NCBI RefSeq assembly: GCF_023242945.1
Contig: NZ_JALKFT010000010.1
Coordinates: 1 to 64,000, forward strand
Length of the DNA stretch: 64,000 nucleotides
DNA from: Frankia umida
GTDB lineage: Bacteria; Actinomycetota; Actinomycetes; Frankiales; Frankiaceae
Direction of reading: 5' to 3'
This document shows, one piece after another, positions 34,878 to 43,082 of the stretch. How positions within the stretch are numbered: position 1 is the stretch's first letter; each line of letters opens with the position of its first letter. The notes under the pieces were generated by a model. That model had not been told where the DNA came from, did not search any database, and saw only the letters and a list, made by a program, of their open reading frames with translations. A program made the position numbers and the translations under genes.

Positions 34878-34908
34878 CGCGCTACCTCCCGCAGAACGGG
34901 AGGGCGCG
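34878..34908 (-). terminator. Hairpin terminator downstream of the 34989-35816 gene
   Basis: Stem of CCTCCCG with CGGGAGG (34885-34891, 34897-34903) extended by a CGCGC/GCGCG pairing across a two-base bulge, loop CAGAA. It lies about 80 bases after the minus-strand stop at 34989, opposite the plus-strand hairpin at 34805. Confidence 0.6.
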
Positions 34909-34988
34909 TGTTGGGGTCAAAGGCTGAACGAACCCGGCGTGTCCCCCGACCGCGCCCGGCCGTTCCCCCCGTGCGCCCTTGACCTCGT

Positions 34989-35816
34989 TTATCGTGCCTG
35001 ATGGTCATGGTTGCTGTCATGACCCCACATTCCCGCTCCCGGGAGTCCCCCTGATGGGGGTCTTCTCCGGTACGCGCGGGGCTTGGCGATACCCGCGGCG
35101 GACACCAGCAGCCCACAGACCAACACCAGCCACACCCCGGGCCCGACGGTGACACTCGCGTCCAACCCGGAGTCCTCGAACGGACCGGACCCGCCCAACC
35201 GGGTCAGGTCGATGATCGCCGTGACGGCCACCATCAGCCCCGCCACACTGGCCAGCAGCCGACCCCACTGCGCGCGGCGGCCGGTGAGCAGCAGCCCCGC
35301 GAGCACGGCGAGAATCCCGAGGAGGACGGTCAGCCGCCCATGCTGGCCCGGATCGGTGCCCCGCAGCGAGAACTCGATGAACCCGTAGGCCCGCACCGTC
35401 GCCCAGCTCATCCCGGACGCGACGATCACCCCCAGACCGGCCCCCATCGCCACCGGCCCAGCCAGCAGGCCCCGACGGCGCGCGGCCGGCCGGGTCTCGC
35501 CAAGCCGTTCGGTGGCCGCCGGCGGCGCGCCGGAGCCATCCTCCCCGGTGGTGGGCAGCTCCCAGGGGGCCGCGATCAGCGGAGTCGCCACGTTCACCCA
35601 GTCGGGCCCACGTGTCTCGGCCGCGCCGTCACGCGCCCAGACCGGATTGGCGGTCGCCGCGGCCCTGGCTCGCCATGCGCGTAGGTCCGCCGCCACCTGG
35701 GCTGCGCGATCCCCACCGCCCTCGGGTGTATCGGCCACCGACGCTGGACGCCCGGGCTGGTCGATGTGCGCGGGCGCCGTGGGGCGTGCCCAGGGGCTAC
35801 GCGGCTGATCGGTCAC
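34989..35816 (-). CDS. Multi-pass membrane protein of unknown function
   Basis: About 275 residues from GTG 35816 (start uncertain). A hydrophilic N-terminal half (Trp- and Pro-containing, about 110 residues) precedes four hydrophobic spans, beginning at LLAGPVAMGAGLGVIVASGMSWATV and ending near GVWLVLVCGLLVSAAGIA. The spacing and a polar loop after span 1 (RGTDPGQHGRL) resemble the C-terminal membrane part of the large Pro-rich protein encoded just upstream, suggesting a related pair. I do not recognise a named family. Confidence 0.65.
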   Translation of the reverse strand: MTDQPRSPWARPTAPAHIDQPGRPASVADTPEGGGDRAAQVAADLRAWRARAAATANPVWARDGAAETRGPDWVNVATPLIAAPWELPTTGEDGSGAPPAATERLGETRPAARRRGLLAGPVAMGAGLGVIVASGMSWATVRAYGFIEFSLRGTDPGQHGRLTVLLGILAVLAGLLLTGRRAQWGRLLASVAGLMVAVTAIIDLTRLGGSGPFEDSGLDASVTVGPGVWLVLVCGLLVSAAGIAKPRAYRRRPPSGGLPGAGMWGHDSNHDHQAR

Positions 35817-35916
35817 CACCCACCACCGTCCGACGACGCCGACGGGGAGCCTCGCGACCGCCCCTGACGGTAGTACCACGCCGCGCCGACGATCGCACCG
35901 GCACGGGCCCGGCTCG

Positions 35917-38661
35917 TCACGAACGGGCGGACTTCCCGCCGTCCGCCCCGGTCCGTCCCGGGGGACGAACCTGCAGCGCCGCGCTACCGGCCAGCGCCAG
36001 GACCCCCGACACCAGGGCGAGCGTGAGGCCGCTGTGCGGGGCGATGATGATCGCATCGGCCGAGACCGCCCGGAAGGACGCCAGCGTCGGCGGCCCGTAC
36101 ATCCGGTCCAGGCCGGTCAGCACCACGATCGCCACCGCGCTCAGCCGGACGAACACGATGTCGACCCGGCCAGCGCCGAACGGCCGGTAGGCCAGCCGGG
36201 AGAGCGCCACCGCGGCCAGTGCCACGGCCAGCACCAGCACGACCCGGCCGTCGCCCACCTCGACCCCGCTGAACTGGCGGACCTGCTCACCGTCGGACAG
36301 CGAACTCCACGGCATCACGCTGCCGGCGCCCGCACCGATCGCCCCCACCAGCACCGCCAACGCCGCCACCGGCCGAACCCGCACCGGCGTCGACACCGCC
36401 GACGCGGGCTCCGCGACGGTCGCCACCGGCTCGGGCGCCGTGGCCGGAACCGACTTCGCCGCCGGCTCGGGCACCGTCACCGTCGCTGTCGCCGTCGAGC
36501 CGGCGGGCCGCGGCGCGCGCGCACCGTCTCGGTCGCGAGCCCCATCTCGGTCGCGCGCCCCATCTCGGTCGCGGGCCCCGTCCTGGTCGCGGGCCCCGTC
36601 CCGGTCACGAGCTGTCTCCCGGTGGTCCCGAGCCGAACTGGATGGTCGCCGCCCCTCGGCGGGATCCGCGCCACCGGCGGGCTGCGCGGTGTCCGAGCGA
36701 GGCTCGCGGGCGAGCATCCGAGCCGCTTCCCGGGCCGGGCTCCGGGAATCGGCCACAGGCGAGGCCAGGGTGGTCTCCACTGACCGGACGGGCTCCGCGG
36801 ATCGCAGCGCCGACGTCGAAGGGGCGTCCGCGGCCGGCGCCGGCGCCGGCTCCCGGCGTAGCGCCACCTGCATGGTCGGCGGGTCCAGCGACGGCTGTTC
36901 GGTCCGCCGGTGGCTGACCGTCTGCTGGTCGGCGACCGCGGGGCCGCTCGGGGCGGCCTGGGGGGCCTCCGCCGGGCGCGCGCCGAACCAGTCGACCTGT
37001 GACTGCTCGCCGCCGGGACGCTGCCCTGGCGACGCGGGCCCGGCCAGCGCACTGGCCGGCGTGGTGCCGGGCAACGAGACGTCATGATCGAACCAGACGG
37101 GCCGTGCCCGGCTCCGCTCGTCCACCCTGGTGTTGACGGCCCGCGTCCCCGTGACGGCTGACGTCCCCGTGGCGGCCGGCGCCGACCCGGTGTCCGGCCG
37201 CGCGGTACCGGGTGCGACAGGAGCATCCCGACCGGGAACCGCCCGCCCCCCCGGCTGCACCGCCTCCCCGGGGTGCGCCGACGACGCGGGATGTCCCGAC
37301 GACGCGGGGGGCGGTTCCGCGGAACCGGGTGTCCCCGGGACGGAACGACCCGTCGGCGGCGCCGGGCTCGGTGAACTACCAGCCGACGCCGGCGTCGCGG
37401 GCGAGACGGACCCGGCCAACGCCGACGCGAAGCCGGACGGTGTGGCCCGTGCGGCAGGTGCGCCTGACGAAGCGGATCTGCCCGCGGAGCCCGGCATCGC
37501 CGGTGCGGCCAGGCGGTTGGCAGAAGGGGGTGGCCGGTTGGCGGAAGCGGGTGGCGGCGCAGAGGCGGGGCTTCCAGGCGTGGCCCGCGCCGCGGGCGAC
37601 ACCGGTGAGGACGCCTGCCCGGGGGCGGCCGCGGCCGGACGGATGCGCAGCGACGGGGTTCCGGAGCCCGCGGAGGCCGCACTACCAGCGGGCTGCGAGC
37701 GGATCGGCATACCGCGCTGTTCTATGGAGCGGGAGTCTCCCGCGCTCGCCCGCGGCGGTGTCGAGCTCGCGGAGTCGGAGGCCCGATCCGCTCCCTTCAC
37801 CGCGGCCCCAGCCGAACCGGCCGCGGCCGGCTGCACCGGGCTCCGCGACGGCGGAGGGCTACCCTGCCGCGGCGAGCCGACCGGCGCCGAGGATGGCGCC
37901 GCTGGCGGCGACGAGGACGCCGCTGGTCGGGATGGCGCCGCTGGTGGGGATGATGCTGACGCCGACGAGGGCGCTGGCGCCGAAGATGTTGCCGGTGCGG
38001 GGGGTGCTGCTGGCGGCGGGGGCGCCGCGGACGGGATGGGTGCCGCGGACGATGCCGCTGACCGGGCAGGTCCTACCGGTCTGGCAGGCGCCGCTGACCG
38101 AGCCGGCGGTGCTGACCTAGCCGGCGGCGCTGCGCGGGACGATGCCGCTGCGGGAGGCGGTGCTGCCGCTGGACCAGCCGACGCCTGCTGGCGCGGGTCG
38201 GCTGATCCTGGCGTTCCCCGGTGGGGTGTCCCGGCGGCGGCCGCCCCCGCGGCGCGTGCCGTCCCAGGCGTCCCGGTCGGTGCCGGTGTGGATGCCGCGG
38301 GCGCGGGCGACGACCTGGTCGGCGACGGCGGAGCGGGAGCAGGCGGTGGGGTCGAGCGTGGCGCCGCGACGCGGGGCGGTACGCCCCGGGACCGCGGCGG
38401 CTCGCCCGATCGTGGCTGAACCGGCTGGGAGCGGACCGGCGGGGAGCCGACCGGCTGTGGTTGGGCCGGCGGTGACTGGCCCGGGCGCCGTTGCGCCTGC
38501 CGTGGCTCGGCGGGCCGCGACTCGGGCGGTCCTGCCGGGGTCGGTCGCGCGTCCTGGCCGGAGCGGGGGCTGGGCGATCCGCCACCCCCGCTGCCGCCCG
38601 CGGCCGGTGTCGACCGCTCGGTCGACTGCTGAGCGTCCGGTTCCGACCCCTGTGCCACCAT
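35917..38661 (-). CDS. Large Pro/Ala/Ser-rich protein with C-terminal four-span membrane domain
   Basis: About 914 residues from ATG 38661, with GGGAG seven bases upstream. The first about 720 residues are low complexity, dominated by Pro, Ala, Ser and Gly, with no recognisable domain. A charged hexapeptide repeat of the ARDRDG type (about residues 680-715) precedes a hydrophobic region of about four membrane spans (PVAALAVLVGAIGAGAGSVMP, VVLVLAVALAAVALSRLAY, LSAVAIVVLTGLD, LTLALVSGVLALAGSAAL). Likely a membrane-anchored disordered scaffold. Its hydrophobic tail resembles the neighbouring 275-residue protein. Function unknown. Confidence 0.65.
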   Translation of the reverse strand: MVAQGSEPDAQQSTERSTPAAGGSGGGGSPSPRSGQDARPTPAGPPESRPAEPRQAQRRPGQSPPAQPQPVGSPPVRSQPVQPRSGEPPRSRGVPPRVAAPRSTPPPAPAPPSPTRSSPAPAASTPAPTGTPGTARAAGAAAAGTPHRGTPGSADPRQQASAGPAAAPPPAAASSRAAPPARSAPPARSAAPARPVGPARSAASSAAPIPSAAPPPPAAPPAPATSSAPAPSSASASSPPAAPSRPAASSSPPAAPSSAPVGSPRQGSPPPSRSPVQPAAAGSAGAAVKGADRASDSASSTPPRASAGDSRSIEQRGMPIRSQPAGSAASAGSGTPSLRIRPAAAAPGQASSPVSPAARATPGSPASAPPPASANRPPPSANRLAAPAMPGSAGRSASSGAPAARATPSGFASALAGSVSPATPASAGSSPSPAPPTGRSVPGTPGSAEPPPASSGHPASSAHPGEAVQPGGRAVPGRDAPVAPGTARPDTGSAPAATGTSAVTGTRAVNTRVDERSRARPVWFDHDVSLPGTTPASALAGPASPGQRPGGEQSQVDWFGARPAEAPQAAPSGPAVADQQTVSHRRTEQPSLDPPTMQVALRREPAPAPAADAPSTSALRSAEPVRSVETTLASPVADSRSPAREAARMLAREPRSDTAQPAGGADPAEGRRPSSSARDHRETARDRDGARDQDGARDRDGARDRDGARDRDGARAPRPAGSTATATVTVPEPAAKSVPATAPEPVATVAEPASAVSTPVRVRPVAALAVLVGAIGAGAGSVMPWSSLSDGEQVRQFSGVEVGDGRVVLVLAVALAAVALSRLAYRPFGAGRVDIVFVRLSAVAIVVLTGLDRMYGPPTLASFRAVSADAIIIAPHSGLTLALVSGVLALAGSAALQVRPPGRTGADGGKSARS
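36524..36615 (-). repeat. 18-bp tandem repeat coding ARDRDG hexapeptides
   Basis: About five degenerate 18-bp units within the large Pro-rich gene. They encode alternating acidic and basic residues (ARDRDG, once ARDQDG), in contrast to the uncharged surrounding sequence, just before the membrane domain. Confidence 0.75.
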
Positions 38662-38842
38662 CCGACCACTCCCTGATGTCCACCTGGCGTGTGGCGTCCC
38701 CTCCCAACGGGGGACGCCACCAATCCCCGCGGGGCGCGATCCGCCGCGGGCGGAACACCGGCTCAGGCAGCGGATGCGACAGGTCACATCATGACAGCCG
38801 CCCGACGGGGGACGGAACGGGTGTATCGGGTCAGGGCACCCG

Positions 38843-40258
38843 TCAGATCACCTCACCGATCCGGTGCACGCGCATCGTGTTGGTCATCCCGGCCACGCCC
38901 GGCGGGGTGCCGGCGACGACGACGACGAGCTCACCCGGCCGGCAGCGGCCGACCTGGAGCAGCGCGGTGTCCACCTGGCGGACCATCTCGTCGGTGTTCT
39001 CGGCGAACGGAACCACGAAGGTCTCCACTCCCCAGAACAGCGCCATCTGGTTGCGCACGGCGGGGATGGGGGTGAAGGCGAGGACCGGGACCTCGCTGCG
39101 GTAGCGGGCGAGCCGGCGGGCGGTGTCCCCCGACAGGGTGTGCGCGACGAGGTACCGCGCGCCGACGGCGTTGCCGACGGACGTGGCCGCCTGGGCGAGC
39201 GCCCCTCCGAGCGTGCGCGGCTCGGTGCGCAGCAGCGGGATGCGCCCCAGGTCCGCCTCGGCGGTCTCGATGATCCGCGCCATCGTGGCGACCGACTCGA
39301 TCGGGTAGGCCCCGACGCTGGTCTCCGCGGACAGCATGATCGCGTCGGCGCCGTCGAGGACGGCGTTGGCGCAGTCGCTGGCCTCGGCACGGGTCGGCCG
39401 CGGCGCGCTGACCATCGACTCGAGCACCTGGGTGGCGACGATGACGGGCTTGGCCCGCTCCCGCGCCTGGCTGACGGCCCGCTTCTGCACCAGCGGGACG
39501 TCCTCGAGGGGCAGTTCGACGCCGAGGTCACCACGGGCGATCATCAGGCCGTCGAAGGCCTCGATGATGCCGTCGAGGGCCTCGACCGCCTGCGGCTTCT
39601 CGATCTTGGCGTGGACGGGGAGGCGGATACCGACCTCGTCCATGATCGCATGGACGGACTTGATGTCGGCGGCGCTGCGCACGAACGACAGCGCGATCAT
39701 GTCGACCCCGAGCTGGAGGGCGAACCGCAGGTCCTCGCCGTCCTTGTCGCTCATCGCGGGCACCGTCAGGGCGGCGCCGGGGATGTTCATCCCCTTGTGG
39801 TTGCTGACCGGGCCACCAATGATCACGATGGTGTGGACGTCGGTCTCGGTGACGCCCTCGATCTGCAGGACGAGCCGGCCGTCATCCACGAGGATGCGGT
39901 CACCGGCGGAGACGTCCGCCGGTAGGTCGGAGTAGGTCGTGCCGACCTGCTCGGCGTCGCCGGGCACGTCGCGCACGGTGATGGTGAACCGCTGACCGGG
40001 GGTGAGGGTGACCTTGCCGTCGGCGAAGGTGCCCAGCCGGATCTTCGGGCCCTGGAGGTCGGCGAGGATGCCGACGTTGCGCCCGGCGGCCTCCGCCGCC
40101 TCGCGCACCCGGGCGTAGACCGCGGCGTGCTGTTCGTGCGTTCCATGGGAGAAGTTCAGGCGGGCGATGTCCATTCCCGCGTCGATGAGGGCCCGGACGT
40201 TCTCCGGCGAGCTGGTTGCCGGGCCGAGGGTACAGACAATCTTGGCTCTACGAGGCAC
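38843..40258 (-). CDS. pyk: Pyruvate kinase
   Basis: About 471 residues from GTG 40258; GTG 40264 is also possible. It converts PEP and ADP to pyruvate and ATP. Signatures: AKIVCTLGPATSSPENVRALIDAGMDIARLNFSHG, the catalytic-Lys region HAKIEKPQAVEALDGIIEAFDGLMIARGDLGVELP, then RPTRAEASDCANAVLDGADAIMLSAETSVGAYP. The regulatory C domain is complete. It stands alone between the Pro-rich gene and a gene-poor stretch. Confidence 0.95.
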   Translation of the reverse strand: MPRRAKIVCTLGPATSSPENVRALIDAGMDIARLNFSHGTHEQHAAVYARVREAAEAAGRNVGILADLQGPKIRLGTFADGKVTLTPGQRFTITVRDVPGDAEQVGTTYSDLPADVSAGDRILVDDGRLVLQIEGVTETDVHTIVIIGGPVSNHKGMNIPGAALTVPAMSDKDGEDLRFALQLGVDMIALSFVRSAADIKSVHAIMDEVGIRLPVHAKIEKPQAVEALDGIIEAFDGLMIARGDLGVELPLEDVPLVQKRAVSQARERAKPVIVATQVLESMVSAPRPTRAEASDCANAVLDGADAIMLSAETSVGAYPIESVATMARIIETAEADLGRIPLLRTEPRTLGGALAQAATSVGNAVGARYLVAHTLSGDTARRLARYRSEVPVLAFTPIPAVRNQMALFWGVETFVVPFAENTDEMVRQVDTALLQVGRCRPGELVVVVAGTPPGVAGMTNTMRVHRIGEVI

Positions 40259-40476
40259 ACACAAAGCCTAAGTAATGATCGTCGGTCATTGCGCGCGGGG
40301 GCCGTCGGAGGCGGCAGGTGGCGCACCAAGCAGTAGTCACATCAGGTCAATCAGGTACAGGCTGCGTGTGGCCGCCCAAGGGCGTACCGTCCGTATCGTC
40401 GCCCAAGCGACGCGTGTCCGGTGACGCACCATACAGGACACATCTTCGAGACGCCGTCGAGCACCCGGAGTCCGGC

Positions 40477-40686
40477 ATGAATCGAAATCCCGCCATTCAC
40501 CGCCAGCCCTCCGGCGACATCGACATCGCGCTCGCCGAGCCCGACCCGGGCGCCGCGGGCGCGGCCGCGACACTCAGCGCCGCCACCGGCCCCGGTACGC
40601 CCGGCAGCCCGGCCACGACCGGCGCCTCGGTCACCGCGGGCGCCCTCGCGGACGGTGTCGTGGCCAGCGGGCACGGCGGGGCGTAG
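40477..40686 (+). CDS. Small acidic Ala/Gly/Thr-rich hypothetical protein
   Basis: A 69-residue frame starting MNRNPAIHRQPSGDIDIALAEPD, with GGAG six bases before the ATG and G/C-rich third positions. No homologue recognised and the second half is low complexity, so it may be real or a composition artefact. It sits in the 1.1-kb gap between pyk and the crotonase-like gene. Confidence 0.35.
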   Translation: MNRNPAIHRQPSGDIDIALAEPDPGAAGAAATLSAATGPGTPGSPATTGASVTAGALADGVVASGHGGA

Positions 40687-41322
40687 CCGGACCGCGGTCC
40701 GCTCACCAGGGGGTCTCGCCCGGCGCGCGACCACGAAACACCGTGCGCCGCGGATCGCCACCTTCGCACCACCCCAGCTCGCCGGCGAGCATGGCTGGGG
40801 TCACATCCGGCCATGCCGTCCGGGGGTCCCCGCGTCGCCTCCATGCTTCTCCCACGGCTCACGCGGAGACGCCGGTCACGCCGTGACCAGGTACGGGGCG
40901 GGCCCGACCCGGCATCAACACCGGTCCGAGACCTTGCTCACGGCGCCCCGCGCAGCGACACGGCCGTGCCAGGTCGGTCCGGAAGCGCGCCCGTGCGGCC
41001 GCACGCCGTCCGGCGGGTTCGTGGGCGCCAAAGCCCTACACCACCGTGGTGGCGAACGCGTTGTCCAGACCGGACCAGACGAAGAAGATTCGGCCATACC
41101 CGGCCGACGAAACACCAATGTCACGCACCCGCCCCGCTCGACGGCGAAAAATCCCCTCTTCTCACCCGGGAGACCCCACCGTCGCATCAGCGACGCGTCC
41201 GGACAGGCGAAGTACGCGGTCATTGTGCGGGTGCATCCGCCCGTTCAGCATGACAACGCGTGGATGAACGTGGGTGAACGCCGACCGGACCACCAGGACA
41301 CGCTGGTATTACGGCCGAAGTC
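40687..41322. other. Gene-poor intergenic stretch
   Basis: About 640 bases in which every open frame is short and inconsistent in codon bias. I see no RNA gene, terminator or repeat in it. Confidence 0.35.
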
Positions 41323-41342
41323 CGACGACCCGCGGGTCGTCG
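41323..41342. promoter_or_regulatory. Perfect 20-bp palindrome after the crotonase-like gene
   Basis: CGACGACCCGCGGGTCGTCG is its own reverse complement and begins two bases past the stop of the minus-strand gene. It could be a compact terminator stem or a protein-binding site. Confidence 0.45.
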
Positions 41343-41343
41343 C

Positions 41344-42171
41344 TCAGCCGGCGGCGAGGTCGTCCGACGCGCCCAGCAGACGCTGCCAGGCCTGGAGTTC
41401 CGGGCCGAGGGATCGATTCACCGTGGCCGACCCGCGGGGCCGCAGCAGCGCCTTGATCTCGGCCGCGGTTTCAGGTGGGACGGCGAGCAGCGCCGCTTCG
41501 ACGGCGGCCAGTTCCGCGTCGAGACGCGGCGCGGGCACCACCCGTTGGGCCAGCCCGATCCGCAGGGCCTCCGCGGCGCCGAGAGGACGTCCGGTCAGGC
41601 TCAGGTCGAGTGCCACGGCCGGGCCCGTGAGACGGGCGAGATCGGTCAGAGCTCCGGCGGCGGGAAGGAGCCCCCACCGGGTCGCCCATTCCAGGCGCAG
41701 GCCCGCCTGGGCGGTGAGGATTCGCAGGTCGCAGGATGCTGCCAGGGACGCGCCCACATCCCCGGTCCAGCCGGAGAGCGCGGCGACGCTGATCAGATCG
41801 GGAGCGCTCGCGAGCCGCTCCAACGCCCGTCGCCACCCGAGCAGACCGTCCAACCCGAGCTGATCGCCTGGCGGCTGATCGGCGGGCGGCTGATCGGACG
41901 TCGACTGTGTGGGCGTCGACTGTGTGGACGTCCGATGCCCGGGTGTGGGGGCTTCGGACGCCGCGGCGACGGCCGCGGCTGGTGCGTCGATCACTACGAC
42001 GGCGATGCGGATGTCACCCGTCAACCGTCGTAAGGCCTCACTCAGAGTGAAGCCGGCAACTCCCAGCTGGTCGGGGTGGGCCCGGCCCTGGAGCCGGATC
42101 CGGACGACCGGGCCGAGTACGTCGACCCGAAGCCCGGCCGCCGCCGGTGCGGCGGCGGCCGGCACCGTCAT
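41344..42171 (-). CDS. Crotonase (enoyl-CoA hydratase/isomerase) family protein
   Basis: A 275-residue protein with the crotonase core: ISVAALSGWTGDVGASLAASCDLRILTAQAGLRLEWATRWGLLPAAGALTDLARLTGPAVALDLSLTGRPLGAAEALRIGLAQRVVP. The N-terminal part is shortened and interrupted by a Thr/Gln/Pro repeat segment (about residues 80-108). The usual catalytic glutamates of hydratases are not obvious, so it may have another activity or be structural. It starts two bases after the stop of the small HTH gene. Confidence 0.75.
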   Translation of the reverse strand: MTVPAAAAPAAAGLRVDVLGPVVRIRLQGRAHPDQLGVAGFTLSEALRRLTGDIRIAVVVIDAPAAAVAAASEAPTPGHRTSTQSTPTQSTSDQPPADQPPGDQLGLDGLLGWRRALERLASAPDLISVAALSGWTGDVGASLAASCDLRILTAQAGLRLEWATRWGLLPAAGALTDLARLTGPAVALDLSLTGRPLGAAEALRIGLAQRVVPAPRLDAELAAVEAALLAVPPETAAEIKALLRPRGSATVNRSLGPELQAWQRLLGASDDLAAG

Positions 42172-42173
42172 GG

Positions 42174-42392
42174 TCAGGGAGTTTTCTTCTTGGTGCCCCG
42201 GGTCGCACCGCCACGGCCGCGCAGGGTGGTACCGGACTCCGAAAGGATCCGGTGGACAAACCCGTACGAACGGCCAGAGGACTCGGCAAGCAGACGGATG
42301 CTCTGCCCTCCTTCGTACTTCTTCCGAAGCTCGGCAGCCAGCTTGTCACGCTCGGCGCCGGTGATCCGGGTTCCTTTCCTAAGCTCGGCCAA
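42174..42392 (-). CDS. Small helix-turn-helix protein conserved in actinobacteria
   Basis: A 72-residue protein with a TTG start preceded by GGAGGGGG. Basic N-terminus (GTRITGAERDKLAAELRKKYEGG), a central HTH (SIRLLAESSGRSYGFVHRILSESGTTLRGRG) and a Lys-rich tail. I recall near-identical small HTH proteins across actinomycetes; role unknown, probably DNA binding. Two bases separate it from the downstream crotonase-like gene. Confidence 0.82.
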   Translation of the reverse strand: MAELRKGTRITGAERDKLAAELRKKYEGGQSIRLLAESSGRSYGFVHRILSESGTTLRGRGGATRGTKKKTP

Positions 42393-42497
42393 CGTGGCCC
42401 CCTCCGTGCTCGATGATCTGCGAACCGATCTTCACTCAGCTCGAGCAAACGCGCCACTCGAAGCAGATGTGATCCATCACACGCGCTGCTTCGCAGC

Positions 42498-42788
42498 GTG
42501 ACCGCCCCGAAGCACCGCTTCCTCCACTTGTTCCCCGCCGGCCATGGCTCAGGGCATACCCACCCATGCACGTGCCGGCACACCGCCGACGAGCACGGGA
42601 CCATGCACGGGGACCAGTGTCCCCAATCCCCCGCGCCCGACCTAACAGCGGCAACGGCGCGTCGCACGAACATCGCCACAGGACTCGGAGCGATCTTCCA
42701 ACGACGCGATTCCGCAGGTACAGCCAACAGTCGATCACTGTACCGAGCCGATCCGGAAACGGCGAACGGGCCAGATCAAACCGACTGA
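42498..42788 (+). CDS. Possible small Cys/His-rich protein
   Basis: A 96-residue frame from GTG 42498. Residues around 15-42 carry a C-T-C-x-H...H...H...C arrangement (CTCRHTADEHGTMHGDQC) reminiscent of short metal-binding motifs. The start codon overlaps a small hairpin (42484-42498) and there is no good ribosome binding site. It may be spurious. The rest of the 690-base gap (42393-43082) holds nothing else I can support. Confidence 0.3.
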   Translation: MTAPKHRFLHLFPAGHGSGHTHPCTCRHTADEHGTMHGDQCPQSPAPDLTAATARRTNIATGLGAIFQRRDSAGTANSRSLYRADPETANGPDQTD

Positions 42789-43082
42789 TTCCTCACATCA
42801 CCGCTCAGAGCACGCAACCATAAAGACATCCCGCAACGCCGACATCCACTCCCACTCACGCTCCGGCGCAGCACTACGCCCGGCGGTGGGCACCCACCGG
42901 GACGCGTCGTTGACGCATCGTTCATCCTCGTCTGCCACGTCGTACCCACTCCCCCACCTCCGGCTACCGATCCGCCTGCCCACCGATCAGACGTCGACCC
43001 CGGGCCAGTCCCGCCGCCGGACTCGTTACGGTGCAGATGTGGTCCGTGCGGCGGTGGCGACTCCTCGGAGGACAACCCAGGC

